A program made the position numbers and the translations under genes. A DNA stretch of 64,000 nt from an uncultured Psychroserpens sp. (GTDB taxonomy: Bacteria; Bacteroidota; Bacteroidia; Flavobacteriales; Flavobacteriaceae). Location: assembly GCF_947501425.1 (NCBI RefSeq), contig NZ_CANMVN010000003.1:186001-250000 (forward strand), written 5' to 3'. The notes below the pieces were generated by a model that did not search any database, was not told where the DNA came from, and saw only the letters and a program-made list of their open reading frames with translations. Below are positions 54,432 to 62,807 of this stretch, one piece after another. How positions within the stretch are numbered: position 1 is the first letter of the stretch; the number at the start of each line of letters is the position of its first letter.

Positions 54432-55658
54432 CTACATTAGATTAAATACTTTCAGAATACTTTTTACACCTAGAAAGACAGCTATTCCAAATATAACGAA
54501 TCCGAGAACATTTTGAAGTATTGAGTTTTTATATCTACCTAGAATGGATGTTTTATTCATAATCCACAATAAAAACCCAGCAATTACTGGTAATAGCAGT
54601 CCGTTTGCAACCTGAGCAAATTTTATAATCTCAACAGATTTAAAACCAATTGATGAGAATAACACTCCCAATCCCAAAATAAACATCCAGACCAATCTGA
54701 ATCTTTTCGCTTTCATATTTGAACTCCAACCCAAACAGCCTGAAGCTACGTAAGCAGCGGCTAAAGGTGCCGTAATTGCACTGGTAATTCCCGCAGCAAA
54801 CAAACCCAAAGAAAGAAAATAAGACGCATAGCTCCCAAATAATGGCTCTAAACCCTTTGCAAGATCTGCTGCATTATTTACTTCAACTGTTTTAATAGCT
54901 GCTGCAGATATTATAATACACATCGACACTAGACCTCCTAAAACCACAGCTATAATGGTATCTTTACGAGCATATTTCAAGTCGGAAACATCTTGCCATT
55001 TCTCCTTCACTAGCGAAGCATGTAAGAACAGATTATATGGTACGACTGTAGTTCCTACCAAGGCGATAACTGTCAAAATATTGTCGTCAGAAAACTGTGG
55101 AGTAAAAAGTCCGGCAAATACTTCAGAAAGGTCTGGCTTGGTCAGTACTGCGGTAATTAAAAATGCTAAACTCATTAAAACGACTAATGAAATTAGCGCT
55201 TTTTCTAAAACTTTATAATTTCCTATGTAAAGTAAAATAAAGGCTATCACACCGATGGCCATGGGAAAAATACTTAATGAAAAATCATTGATATCAACTT
55301 GAGAGCTTCCAAATATAGTTTCTAAACCCAATACACTCCCACTAATATTACCAGCTTCATATGCCGCATTACCAATAACTATTGCCGACATGATCAAAAT
55401 AACGGCTAAGGTTTTAAATACAGGATTAGGAATTTCAGATTTGATAACTTCCGACAAACTTTTTTGGGATACAATTCCTAAACGTGCAGACATTTCTTGC
55501 AAAACTACTGTTGCTACAATAGATAACAACATAGCCCAAAGCAGCGAAAAACCAAAATTTACACCAGCTAAAGTACAAACAGTTACTGTTCCAGGACCAA
55601 TAAAAGCTGCAGCCACCAATGGACCTGGTCCAATGTTTTTAAACCAGTTTTTAATCAT
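54432..55658 (-). CDS. Nramp-fold transporter without metal ligands, linked to 5-oxoprolinase
   Basis: 408 residues, eleven helices, clearly Nramp by overall pattern (IGPGPLVAAAFIGPGTVTVCTLAGVNFGFSLLW in TM1). The metal site is altered: TM1 DPGN is GPGT (G21, T24) and TM6 MPH is VPY (V206, Y208). The four residues that hold Mn/Fe in canonical Nramp are therefore not conserved. Its place directly before pxpABC recalls B. subtilis ycsG beside ycsF. I infer an organic substrate, possibly 5-oxoproline. It overlaps the upstream DUF2891 gene by eight bases. Confidence 0.85.
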   Translation of the reverse strand: MIKNWFKNIGPGPLVAAAFIGPGTVTVCTLAGVNFGFSLLWAMLLSIVATVVLQEMSARLGIVSQKSLSEVIKSEIPNPVFKTLAVILIMSAIVIGNAAYEAGNISGSVLGLETIFGSSQVDINDFSLSIFPMAIGVIAFILLYIGNYKVLEKALISLVVLMSLAFLITAVLTKPDLSEVFAGLFTPQFSDDNILTVIALVGTTVVPYNLFLHASLVKEKWQDVSDLKYARKDTIIAVVLGGLVSMCIIISAAAIKTVEVNNAADLAKGLEPLFGSYASYFLSLGLFAAGITSAITAPLAAAYVASGCLGWSSNMKAKRFRLVWMFILGLGVLFSSIGFKSVEIIKFAQVANGLLLPVIAGFLLWIMNKTSILGRYKNSILQNVLGFVIFGIAVFLGVKSILKVFNLM

Positions 55659-56769
55659 GTTTTACAGAGTTTAAGGCATATATAGCAAAACTACCTAACC
55701 AGTGACCACCTTCATAGCTATCACCAACAATACTTGGCAACGAGTAATTAATATGCTGATTGGCTATCGTATTGAGATGCGAATACTCTGTCAAGTCTTC
55801 AGCAATTTCATTTAAACTCCATGCTCTTGAAAAATTTACACCATCAAGATGCACCAGTTTTCCATCGGTTCTGTCACTAACTTTGCCAGTATCTAAAGAA
55901 AACTTCTCATTTTTTAACTGCGGAAGGAAATCATTAAGCCACATTTTAAATTCTTCAGAAGGCAACACACGTTTCATCAATGCTGCTTCTTCTAAACAAG
56001 GCGACAAAAAATCAAATCCACTAGGCTCCCAAGTCAAAGGGCAACCTGCATCACTACTGTAAAAATCTTTGGCACGTTGTTCAATCAATAATCTAAGTTG
56101 ATCATTTCCAACAGTTTTTGCATAATCGTATGCAAAAGAGAGTCCGAATGCTGTATTAGAATGCTCACCAACACGAATAGGATAATTGAGTTTTGGCAGA
56201 AAATCGATATATTTTTCTACAATCAAATCGGTCAATGGTTGTAAATTATATTCCAATTCTCTCGCAAGAGGGTCCTTCCAGGTATGAAGTTCTTCGGCCA
56301 ATTTTAAGAGCCAAGCCCAACCATAAGTTCGCTCATAGGTAGCGTTGTATTTTCCGAAGAAATAATTCACCTCAGCTTTAATATGTTGTTCAGACATGTT
56401 CTCAAGCAACATGCTTTTTATAGTGTCTGCATTATCTAATTGAGGATATTGTTTTAACAGACTTACCAAACTCCAATGCCCATGAACAGCCGAATGCCAG
56501 TCGAAGCAACCATAAAATGCAGGATGCAAATCTTGAGGCGACCTTAGATCATTATCATCACCAATAGTTTGATTGAGTTTGTTTGGATATTCGGTTTGGA
56601 TACAATGAATGGGGAGTTGCGCTAAGCGATTAGCCTCTTTTAAGTTAATAATAGGTATGACGATATCTTCCGTATTAGCTTTTGCTTCTGTATCAATGGC
56701 TGATTGTTTTTCTTTAGTATTACAGCTAAAAACTAAAATAAAAAGCCATAAAATGTGATAAATTTTCAT
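55651..56769 (-). CDS. DUF2891 lipoprotein
   Basis: 372 residues with a lipobox (WLFILVFSCNTKEKQ). The DUF2891 pattern is present: FYGCFDWHSAVHGHWSLV, TYGWAWLLKLAEEL, RVGEHSNTAFGLSFAYDYA, SGFDFLSPCLEEAALM and YEGGHWLGSFAIYAL. The domain is all-helical, reminiscent of alpha/alpha toroid enzymes; no activity is established. It is first in the operon with the Nramp-like transporter and pxpABC and overlaps the transporter by eight bases. Confidence 0.88.
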   Translation of the reverse strand: MKIYHILWLFILVFSCNTKEKQSAIDTEAKANTEDIVIPIINLKEANRLAQLPIHCIQTEYPNKLNQTIGDDNDLRSPQDLHPAFYGCFDWHSAVHGHWSLVSLLKQYPQLDNADTIKSMLLENMSEQHIKAEVNYFFGKYNATYERTYGWAWLLKLAEELHTWKDPLARELEYNLQPLTDLIVEKYIDFLPKLNYPIRVGEHSNTAFGLSFAYDYAKTVGNDQLRLLIEQRAKDFYSSDAGCPLTWEPSGFDFLSPCLEEAALMKRVLPSEEFKMWLNDFLPQLKNEKFSLDTGKVSDRTDGKLVHLDGVNFSRAWSLNEIAEDLTEYSHLNTIANQHINYSLPSIVGDSYEGGHWLGSFAIYALNSVKHD

Positions 56770-56924
56770 TTTAAAAGATGTCAGTTAGTGTAGTAAAAGT
56801 ACAATTTTAATATGCTTATCTATAACTTTTAAAAGCTATCCATGTAAATATTAGTAATAGTGCTTATATTTAAACTTGTAAATTGAAATTTCAGTATTTT
56901 ACTAGCTATTAAATATTAAAATCG

Positions 56925-59093
56925 ATGTCCACAGAAACTAAACGCTCAAAAAAATGGTTAAGAACCTTAAAGTTTCTAGCGGCTTACTTGGTCGCTGCAT
57001 GGACATTTCTACAATTTATTGATTGGATATTAAATCGCTACAACATTTCACCTTACTGGGTAGATGTTTTACTTTGGATATTTATTGGCATCATTCCATC
57101 TTTACTAATCTATTTGCATCATCAAGAGCGGATTAATAAACGTATTCTGAAGCTTAGAGAAATTATTATTTTTCCACTAAATGCTTTAATCCTTATTCTC
57201 GTTATATACTTTGGCTTTGGCAACAGTGACTTAGGGGCTACCACTAAAGAAATAAAATACACTAACGAAAGTGGAAAAACAGAAACAAAGACAATTACCA
57301 AAGAAGAGTTTAGAGTTGGTATTCCAATTTACGGTTTCAAACAAATTACTCCAGACACAACTTATTCTTGGCTACGCTATGGCATTGGACGTTTATTAGA
57401 AGAAGATTTACTTCAAAATAAAAATATTAGTCCAAATTTCGATTTTTTAACTAATACAACAACTAAAATAAGAGAAGCCTCATTATTCTATAATTTCTAT
57501 ATAGATGGTACTTATGAAAAAGTAGGAAAAGATTTCAAAATCACTACTCATATCAGGAAAGCTAGGAATGGCAAAATTTTAAAAGAGCAAACCTTTACTG
57601 GACCAAATATTTTAACGCTCTTAGATGATATTAGTGTATTTATCACATCTAATTCGGGCTTTGTGGAAAGCAACTCATTAACATACTTAGACCTTCCTAT
57701 AAATGAGTTTATAAGCAATTCTCTGCCTGCCTTGAAAGCTTATGCTGATAACAACTACAGAAAAGCATATGATATCGACAAAGGTTTTGCTCTAGCATAT
57801 TTACAAGAGGCAAAACGCAATACTAAATACAACAGAGGAAAACTAGAAACGCAAGATATAATTGATAAAGCTGTAACGTTAAAAAATAAACTTCCATTAC
57901 AGAAACAACTTGAAATATTCATTCAGAGAAATATTGCTTACGGCAATTTTGAAGAAGCCGAAGAACAAGTAAAACTACAACTAGAAGTTGACCCAAACAA
58001 TGAGTTTTATAATCAAGTACTGTATGCCATTTATGGAGAAACAAAAAACACAAAAGCATACTTAACAGCTTCTGAAGATTTATTTAATAAAAATCCTTCA
58101 GCTTTTAACGGACTGACTCTGGCAGAGGCAGCAATGCTTAATGGTGAAGATGATAAAATAATAGAAGGCCTTAAAACCTATGAATTAATCAATCCTGAAA
58201 TTAAAGCTCTCAAATTAGAACCTCTAATTTTTAAAGGCCAAATTAATGATGCAAAATCTTTATTTGAAGAATACAAATTAGGAAATCCTAACAACGTACG
58301 TAATAGAGCTTATGATTCTATATTTTCCTATTTACAAAATCATAACCTTGAAGATCTAGATATGAATGAATTTGTTGGTCTTTACCGTTCAGAATCTAAT
58401 GAGGCTCTCATTGAATATTGGATCAATAACGGTAGATTAATTCAATATGAAAAGAATCAGGATATGCGTACCTTATTACCAGCAGGCAAAGACGCCATAG
58501 CTGGAGGCTTTGTTAATGATCTCACTTTTCACTACCAAATAATTAGAAGTGAAAACGGCAAACCTATTGGACTCAAATCTACTCTTTTTGATTGGTCAAA
58601 AAGCTATAATAGGTTTTATTGGAAGTTAGATAGTAGTATTCTAGAAGCTAATGAAGCCTTTGAGAATAATCAACTAAAATTAGCAGATTCTCTTTACAAA
58701 ATAGCTATTGACAATAATCCTAAACATGCCTTTTTAAAAAACATACAAGAGCATATTAGATACACAGGGACCATCTCTACCGATTCTCTACTGCTACAAC
58801 ACCAAAAGTTTTCAGGATCCTATGGTCCAAGAAGATTTTGGATTGAAGATGGTAAGTTTTACTACAAGAGAAAAGATGAAAATAGCGACTTGGTAAAGGT
58901 TGAATTATTGGCTATAAATGAAAATCGATATATGGATTTAACAAGATTAGGTACAATTATGGCGTTTGAAAATGATAATTCTGGAAAAGTAGCCTCTAAA
59001 TCTTACAGCTATGCTATAGGTGAAGAACTAAAATTTGAATGGGGTTTCTTTGTCAATGAAACTGTTAATAATTATTTCCCTAAAGATGATTAA
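56925..59093 (+). CDS. Membrane-anchored TPR protein of unknown function
   Basis: 722 residues. An N-terminal module with three hydrophobic helices (about 15-32, 42-62, 80-98) is followed by a periplasmic or cytoplasmic part beginning around 105, then TPR-like helices from about 265 to 470 (ALAYLQEAKRNTKYN, QLEIFIQRNIAYGNFEEAEEQVKL), and a C-terminal domain that includes LADSLYKIAIDNNPKHAF and a beta-rich end. The TM module resembles those placed before TPRs in proteins related to adenylate-cyclase or winged-helix regulators, but no catalytic or DNA-binding domain is seen. Its stop directly abuts the displaced comM end. Confidence 0.68.
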   Translation: MSTETKRSKKWLRTLKFLAAYLVAAWTFLQFIDWILNRYNISPYWVDVLLWIFIGIIPSLLIYLHHQERINKRILKLREIIIFPLNALILILVIYFGFGNSDLGATTKEIKYTNESGKTETKTITKEEFRVGIPIYGFKQITPDTTYSWLRYGIGRLLEEDLLQNKNISPNFDFLTNTTTKIREASLFYNFYIDGTYEKVGKDFKITTHIRKARNGKILKEQTFTGPNILTLLDDISVFITSNSGFVESNSLTYLDLPINEFISNSLPALKAYADNNYRKAYDIDKGFALAYLQEAKRNTKYNRGKLETQDIIDKAVTLKNKLPLQKQLEIFIQRNIAYGNFEEAEEQVKLQLEVDPNNEFYNQVLYAIYGETKNTKAYLTASEDLFNKNPSAFNGLTLAEAAMLNGEDDKIIEGLKTYELINPEIKALKLEPLIFKGQINDAKSLFEEYKLGNPNNVRNRAYDSIFSYLQNHNLEDLDMNEFVGLYRSESNEALIEYWINNGRLIQYEKNQDMRTLLPAGKDAIAGGFVNDLTFHYQIIRSENGKPIGLKSTLFDWSKSYNRFYWKLDSSILEANEAFENNQLKLADSLYKIAIDNNPKHAFLKNIQEHIRYTGTISTDSLLLQHQKFSGSYGPRRFWIEDGKFYYKRKDENSDLVKVELLAINENRYMDLTRLGTIMAFENDNSGKVASKSYSYAIGEELKFEWGFFVNETVNNYFPKDD

Positions 59094-59157
59094 TCACCCC
59101 AACCAACCCTCACGATCCATACTGCGGTATTGAATGGCTTCGGAAATGTGAGCGTCA
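59094..59157 (-). pseudogene. Displaced 3' end of comM
   Basis: The minus strand encodes [21 protein letters not shown] and a TGA stop. It matches the last codons of the intact comM at 60370-60433 with about 10 differences in 64 bases, in the same orientation. It begins at the base after the TPR gene stop. The 1.2 kb between the two copies holds the six-cysteine gene pair. The remaining stretch to 59322 (about 165 bases) is AT-rich and I see nothing in it. Confidence 0.8.
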
Positions 59158-59322
59158 TTAATATTCATTAACATAAAAGATCTGAATGACTTTTAATTAC
59201 ATTAATTCTATTTGAAACAGATAATATCTTTTCAACTTTTTATAATAATATATATATTGGTAAAATTTGATAAAAAAATATAGGGAGGGCTTAATATCAA
59301 AAAGGGAGAGTCAAATTGTTTT

Positions 59323-59739
59323 CTAAATACCTGCTATATAGACAGCGGGATTTTCACAAACTTCAGCACAGCCTCCATTATCAGCACATTCTAGTATCGC
59401 TACGGCAGCACATTTTTTTGTGGGACAAATGGTATAACTGGTTTCGTTTCCTTCGTCATCAAAACACGCTATATGGAATCTGTCACCTTGTGTTCTTTGT
59501 AAATTTCCATTAGACTCCAAAATTCTTATTGAAGTTAGATAGTAAGTGTCAGAACGTTTAGTAATTGTAAAAGCGACATCTGCATTATTATTTATTCTAC
59601 TGTAATCTTCTACTTCGGATAATAAAACTTCTAATGGGTCTTCAATAGTTAATTCTTTTGTTTCGTCAGACTTATTGAATCCAAAACTTAGAGTAGTTAC
59701 AAATGCAACTAAACATAATTTAATAAATGTATTTTTCAT
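59323..59739 (-). CDS. Secreted six-cysteine protein, member 1
   Basis: 138 residues with a signal peptide (MKNTFIKLCLVAFVTTLSFGF). No known family recognised. The C-terminal 50 residues hold six cysteines in the spacing C-x12-C-x4-C-x7-C-x5-C-x3-C (FHIACFDDEG to GGCAEVCENPAVY). The next gene upstream encodes the same pattern. The mature N-terminal part is acidic. It starts nine bases after the upstream stop, so the two are co-transcribed. Oxidised, disulfide-rich folding outside the cytoplasm is inferred. Function unknown. Confidence 0.7.
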   Translation of the reverse strand: MKNTFIKLCLVAFVTTLSFGFNKSDETKELTIEDPLEVLLSEVEDYSRINNNADVAFTITKRSDTYYLTSIRILESNGNLQRTQGDRFHIACFDDEGNETSYTICPTKKCAAVAILECADNGGCAEVCENPAVYIAGI

Positions 59740-59748
59740 ATTTAAGTT

Positions 59749-60231
59749 TTAATTGATATTGTTAGGTGTATAAGTGATTTTGGCTTTGTTATTACATACA
59801 TTTGCACAACCACCACCTTCAAGGCAGTCCCAAGTTGCTTGACCAGCACAGCCGACATCTTCACCACATTCTGTTACTACTGATTCACCATCACCATATG
59901 TACAAGTTACTTGATAGTCATCCCCTGGACCACGATTTAGATTTTCAGTACCGTTTACAAAATCCATTACTTTTGCAGAATTTTCAATAATTTCAATAAA
60001 ACCTAAATAATCATCTTTCTTAAGATTAGCAAACTCATAGGTTACTATCTTACTATTTTCATCTCCTAAAACTTTCATTTTGGAAACAACTTTATCAATC
60101 CTTAATCTCAGTTCTTCAGATGAAATATTTTCGGGATTGGATTCTTTTTCACACGAAGTGAAGTTTAGTGCAAATGCACAAAGTAGAAGTACTAAAAAGT
60201 ACCTCGAATGATAATGAAATAATTCTTTCAT
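59749..60231 (-). CDS. Six-cysteine lipoprotein, member 2
   Basis: 160 residues. The N-terminus (FLVLLLCAFALNFTSCEKE) has a lipobox, so the protein is probably lipid-anchored. The middle is helical (SEELRLRIDKVVSKMKVL). The C-terminus carries C-x11-C-x5-C-x7-C-x5-C-x3-C (YQVTCTYGDG to GGCANVCNNKAKI), the same cysteine frame as its downstream neighbour. Both contain GGCAxVCxN. It is the first gene of the two-gene cassette inserted next to comM. No similarity to a known toxin, pheromone or peptide precursor is recognised. Confidence 0.7.
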   Translation of the reverse strand: MKELFHYHSRYFLVLLLCAFALNFTSCEKESNPENISSEELRLRIDKVVSKMKVLGDENSKIVTYEFANLKKDDYLGFIEIIENSAKVMDFVNGTENLNRGPGDDYQVTCTYGDGESVVTECGEDVGCAGQATWDCLEGGGCANVCNNKAKITYTPNNIN

Positions 60232-60254
60232 ATTAAAAAATTTAATGCCTCATT

Positions 60255-60284
60255 AAAGGTCTTAGGCTGTTAATTACGACCTTT
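60255..60284. other. Inverted repeat in the leader of the six-cysteine genes
   Basis: AAAGGTC and GACCTTT, with a 16-base loop, lie 24 bases before the lipoprotein ATG. There is no T run after the stem, so it is not an obvious terminator; it may be a leader structure. Confidence 0.35.
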
Positions 60285-60369
60285 CAAACTAATATTCAGC
60301 TTGTTAAAATATTTAATTTACAATTTATTTTTTAAATGAGATTTAATTACTAGAATAAAAACTATTAAA

Positions 60370-61908
60370 TTACCCCAACCAACCTTCCCTATCCATACTG
60401 CGATATTGTATGGCTTCGGAAATATGAGTACCATTAATAGTTTCAGAACCTTCCAGATCTGCAATGGTTCTCGACACTTTAAGAATACGATCATAAGCCC
60501 TTGCCGATAAGTTCAGTTGTTCCATCGCGTTTTTTAACAAGGTCATAGATGCGTTATCCAACTTACAATGCTTTCTAATCTGTTTCGTATTCATTTGTGC
60601 ATTATAATGTACAGTTTCCGAAGAAGAAAAACGTAAGGTTTGTACCATTCTGGCCTCAGTTACTCGTTTCCGAATCTCGACTGAAGACTCCCCTTTTCGA
60701 TCATCAGACAATTTATCAAAAGGTACTGGTGTCACTTCAATATGAATATCTATACGATCTAATAAGGGTCCAGACACCTTACTCAAATACCGTTGCATTT
60801 CCGCAGGAGACGATGTTACTGGTGCATTAGGATCATTGAAATAACCACTAGGACTCGGATTCATACTCGCTACCAACATAAACGACGATGGATAAGTAAC
60901 GGTAAACTTAGCTCTCGAAATCGTAACCTCTCGATCTTCCAGAGGTTGACGCATGACTTCCAAAACCTCCCGCTTAAATTCTGGCAATTCATCTAAAAAC
61001 AAAACACCATTATGTGATAAGGAAATTTCACCTGGTTGTGGATAACTGCCACCACCAACCAAAGCCACATTGGAAATAGTATGGTGCGGACTTCTAAATG
61101 GACGCTGAGACATCAAACCTGTATGCGCTTTGACTCGACCTACTACTGAATGAATTTTGGTTGTTTCTAAAGCTTCATGTAATGTCATTGGTGGTAAAAT
61201 ACTAGGTAAACGCTTTGCTAACATCGTTTTTCCTGCACCTGGCGGACCTATTAAAATAATATTATGCCCACCAGCTGCTGCAATTTCCATACAACGCTTA
61301 ATGCTTTCCTGACCTTTGACATCACTAAAATCAAATTCTGGAAAATCCAATTTCTTATAAAACTCCTCTCGTGTATTAATGATTGTTTGTTCTAAAGGTT
61401 GGGCTTTATCAAAATAGTTAATCACCTGAATGATGTTGTCAACACCATAAACATCCAAGCCATCAACAATAGCAGCTTCTTTAGCGTTTTGCTTCGGAAG
61501 AATAAATCCCTTATACCCTTCTTCTTTGGCTTTGATTGCAATTGGGAGCGCTCCTTTTATAGGTTGCAAATTTCCGTCAAGTGATAATTCACCCATGATG
61601 AGATATTCATCCAGTTGTTCTGCTTTTATTTGCTTGGACGCTACAAGGATTCCAATAGCTAAAGTGAGATCATAGGCAGAGCCCTCTTTACGAAGATCGG
61701 CAGGTGACATATTGATTATGATCTTTTTCCCAGGAATTTTATAGCCATTGTTTTGAAGTGCTGCAGCAATTCGAAAATTACTTTCTTTAATAGCATTATC
61801 AGGTAATCCAACCAGATGGTAACCTATTCCAGAATCAATATTAACCTCTACAGTAATTGTAGTGGCTTCAACACCAAAAACGGCACTTCCAAAGACTTTT
61901 TTGAGCAT
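60370..61908 (-). CDS. comM: ComM/YifB-type Mg-chelatase-like AAA ATPase
   Basis: 512 residues. An N-terminal Lon-protease-like ChlI domain ([20 protein letters not shown] to [26 protein letters not shown]) is followed by the AAA core with Walker [11 protein letters not shown] (about 222-231), Walker [13 protein letters not shown] and the arginine-rich [25 protein letters not shown], and the C-terminal Mg_chelatase_C domain. In Vibrio, ComM is a helicase needed for chromosomal integration during natural transformation. The 3' end is duplicated beyond the six-cysteine cassette. A dyad overlaps its leader. Confidence 0.93.
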   Translation of the reverse strand: MLKKVFGSAVFGVEATTITVEVNIDSGIGYHLVGLPDNAIKESNFRIAAALQNNGYKIPGKKIIINMSPADLRKEGSAYDLTLAIGILVASKQIKAEQLDEYLIMGELSLDGNLQPIKGALPIAIKAKEEGYKGFILPKQNAKEAAIVDGLDVYGVDNIIQVINYFDKAQPLEQTIINTREEFYKKLDFPEFDFSDVKGQESIKRCMEIAAAGGHNIILIGPPGAGKTMLAKRLPSILPPMTLHEALETTKIHSVVGRVKAHTGLMSQRPFRSPHHTISNVALVGGGSYPQPGEISLSHNGVLFLDELPEFKREVLEVMRQPLEDREVTISRAKFTVTYPSSFMLVASMNPSPSGYFNDPNAPVTSSPAEMQRYLSKVSGPLLDRIDIHIEVTPVPFDKLSDDRKGESSVEIRKRVTEARMVQTLRFSSSETVHYNAQMNTKQIRKHCKLDNASMTLLKNAMEQLNLSARAYDRILKVSRTIADLEGSETINGTHISEAIQYRSMDREGWLG

Positions 61909-61912
61909 AGAT

Positions 61913-61943
61913 AGAATATTTCTTTAAATATAGAAAATATTCT
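61913..61943. promoter_or_regulatory. Inverted repeat directly before the comM start
   Basis: AGAATATTT (61913-61921) and AAATATTCT (61935-61943) are perfect arms. The stem ends five bases from the comM ATG and contains TATATTTA, a near-consensus minus-7 element. It could be an operator over the promoter or a hairpin blocking translation start; the sequence does not decide. Confidence 0.4.
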
Positions 61944-61973
61944 ACAAATCTCTATACTAATTAAGCCTTTTAC

Positions 61974-62795
61974 TTAAGAAAGCACACTGTCAATTACAGC
62001 TTCAAGATCATGATCATCATCAATTGTATTCAACCAAGATGACGTATCGTCATGAAATAAAAACGAGTTGAGTGCCTGACTCACAGCATGTTTATCTGCA
62101 GTTTGTAAGTTATCGACAACTGTTTCAAGATTTTCAAGCAATTGAATTGGTGTTACTTTTTCTTTAGATAATTTAAAAGCAATCTTTCCTGTGATTTCCA
62201 AAAACTTGAGGTAATTGACTTTAGTGGTGATTGGTGTATTAATATTCAGACGATTAAACACTTCTCTTGTGAATGCTCTGGTTTGCGGACCAGAAATACC
62301 GTCAATAATTACTGGCTTTCCGTAGATATAATGCAACACCATTTGAAGGTATAGGGTTTCGGACTGTGATGATTCGTGATAATCAACTATAACACTTGTA
62401 TCTACATGCCAGTGATCGGCATGATTAGGATAGAGATGATTAAGTACAATACCAAAATGCTTCCGAAGAAACGATTCGATTCCTAAATACAATTCTTTTT
62501 GATGAATGAAATTATTAGTCACCAATTGATGATCATCCCAAAAAATAGCATCGAGATCAAAGGCTTTCCCCAAACCATGATGTCCTGGCTTATTGACTAA
62601 GATTCCTGCACACGTAATGATATTTGGAGTACCTAACGGACAATGGTCAAACACCTCTTTTAATGCAGATTCTAACACTGTTAAGAAACTCTCCTCTACT
62701 CTAAAATCGTGAAGTTTCCCAGGTGTTCCATATGGATGCTGAGGTAATCTGGCATAATGTAATGCAATGTTATTAATGGCATTTATTGTCTTCAT
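61974..62795 (-). CDS. M15-like (extensin-type) peptidase with peptidoglycan-binding domain
   Basis: 273 residues, no signal peptide. LVNKPGHHGLGKAFDLDAIFW and HADHWHVD give the HxxxxAxDxD ... HxH zinc arrangement of M15/extensin-like peptidases. From about 150, QMVLHYIYGKPVIIDGISGPQTRAFTREVF is a PG_binding_1-like repeat. This combination suggests cleavage of peptidoglycan cross-links or of a related polymer. The absence of a signal peptide is odd for such an enzyme. It is 12 bases downstream of the patatin-like gene and probably co-transcribed with it. Confidence 0.75.
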   Translation of the reverse strand: MKTINAINNIALHYARLPQHPYGTPGKLHDFRVEESFLTVLESALKEVFDHCPLGTPNIITCAGILVNKPGHHGLGKAFDLDAIFWDDHQLVTNNFIHQKELYLGIESFLRKHFGIVLNHLYPNHADHWHVDTSVIVDYHESSQSETLYLQMVLHYIYGKPVIIDGISGPQTRAFTREVFNRLNINTPITTKVNYLKFLEITGKIAFKLSKEKVTPIQLLENLETVVDNLQTADKHAVSQALNSFLFHDDTSSWLNTIDDDHDLEAVIDSVLS

Positions 62796-62807
62796 GTTAT
62801 TTTGATT

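Noticed and set aside
59094-60369. The comM-flanking cassette as a classical integrative element or integron
   Set aside because: No integrase, attC-like site or tRNA is visible; only a duplicated gene end and two small genes, so it is reported as an insertion without a named mechanism.
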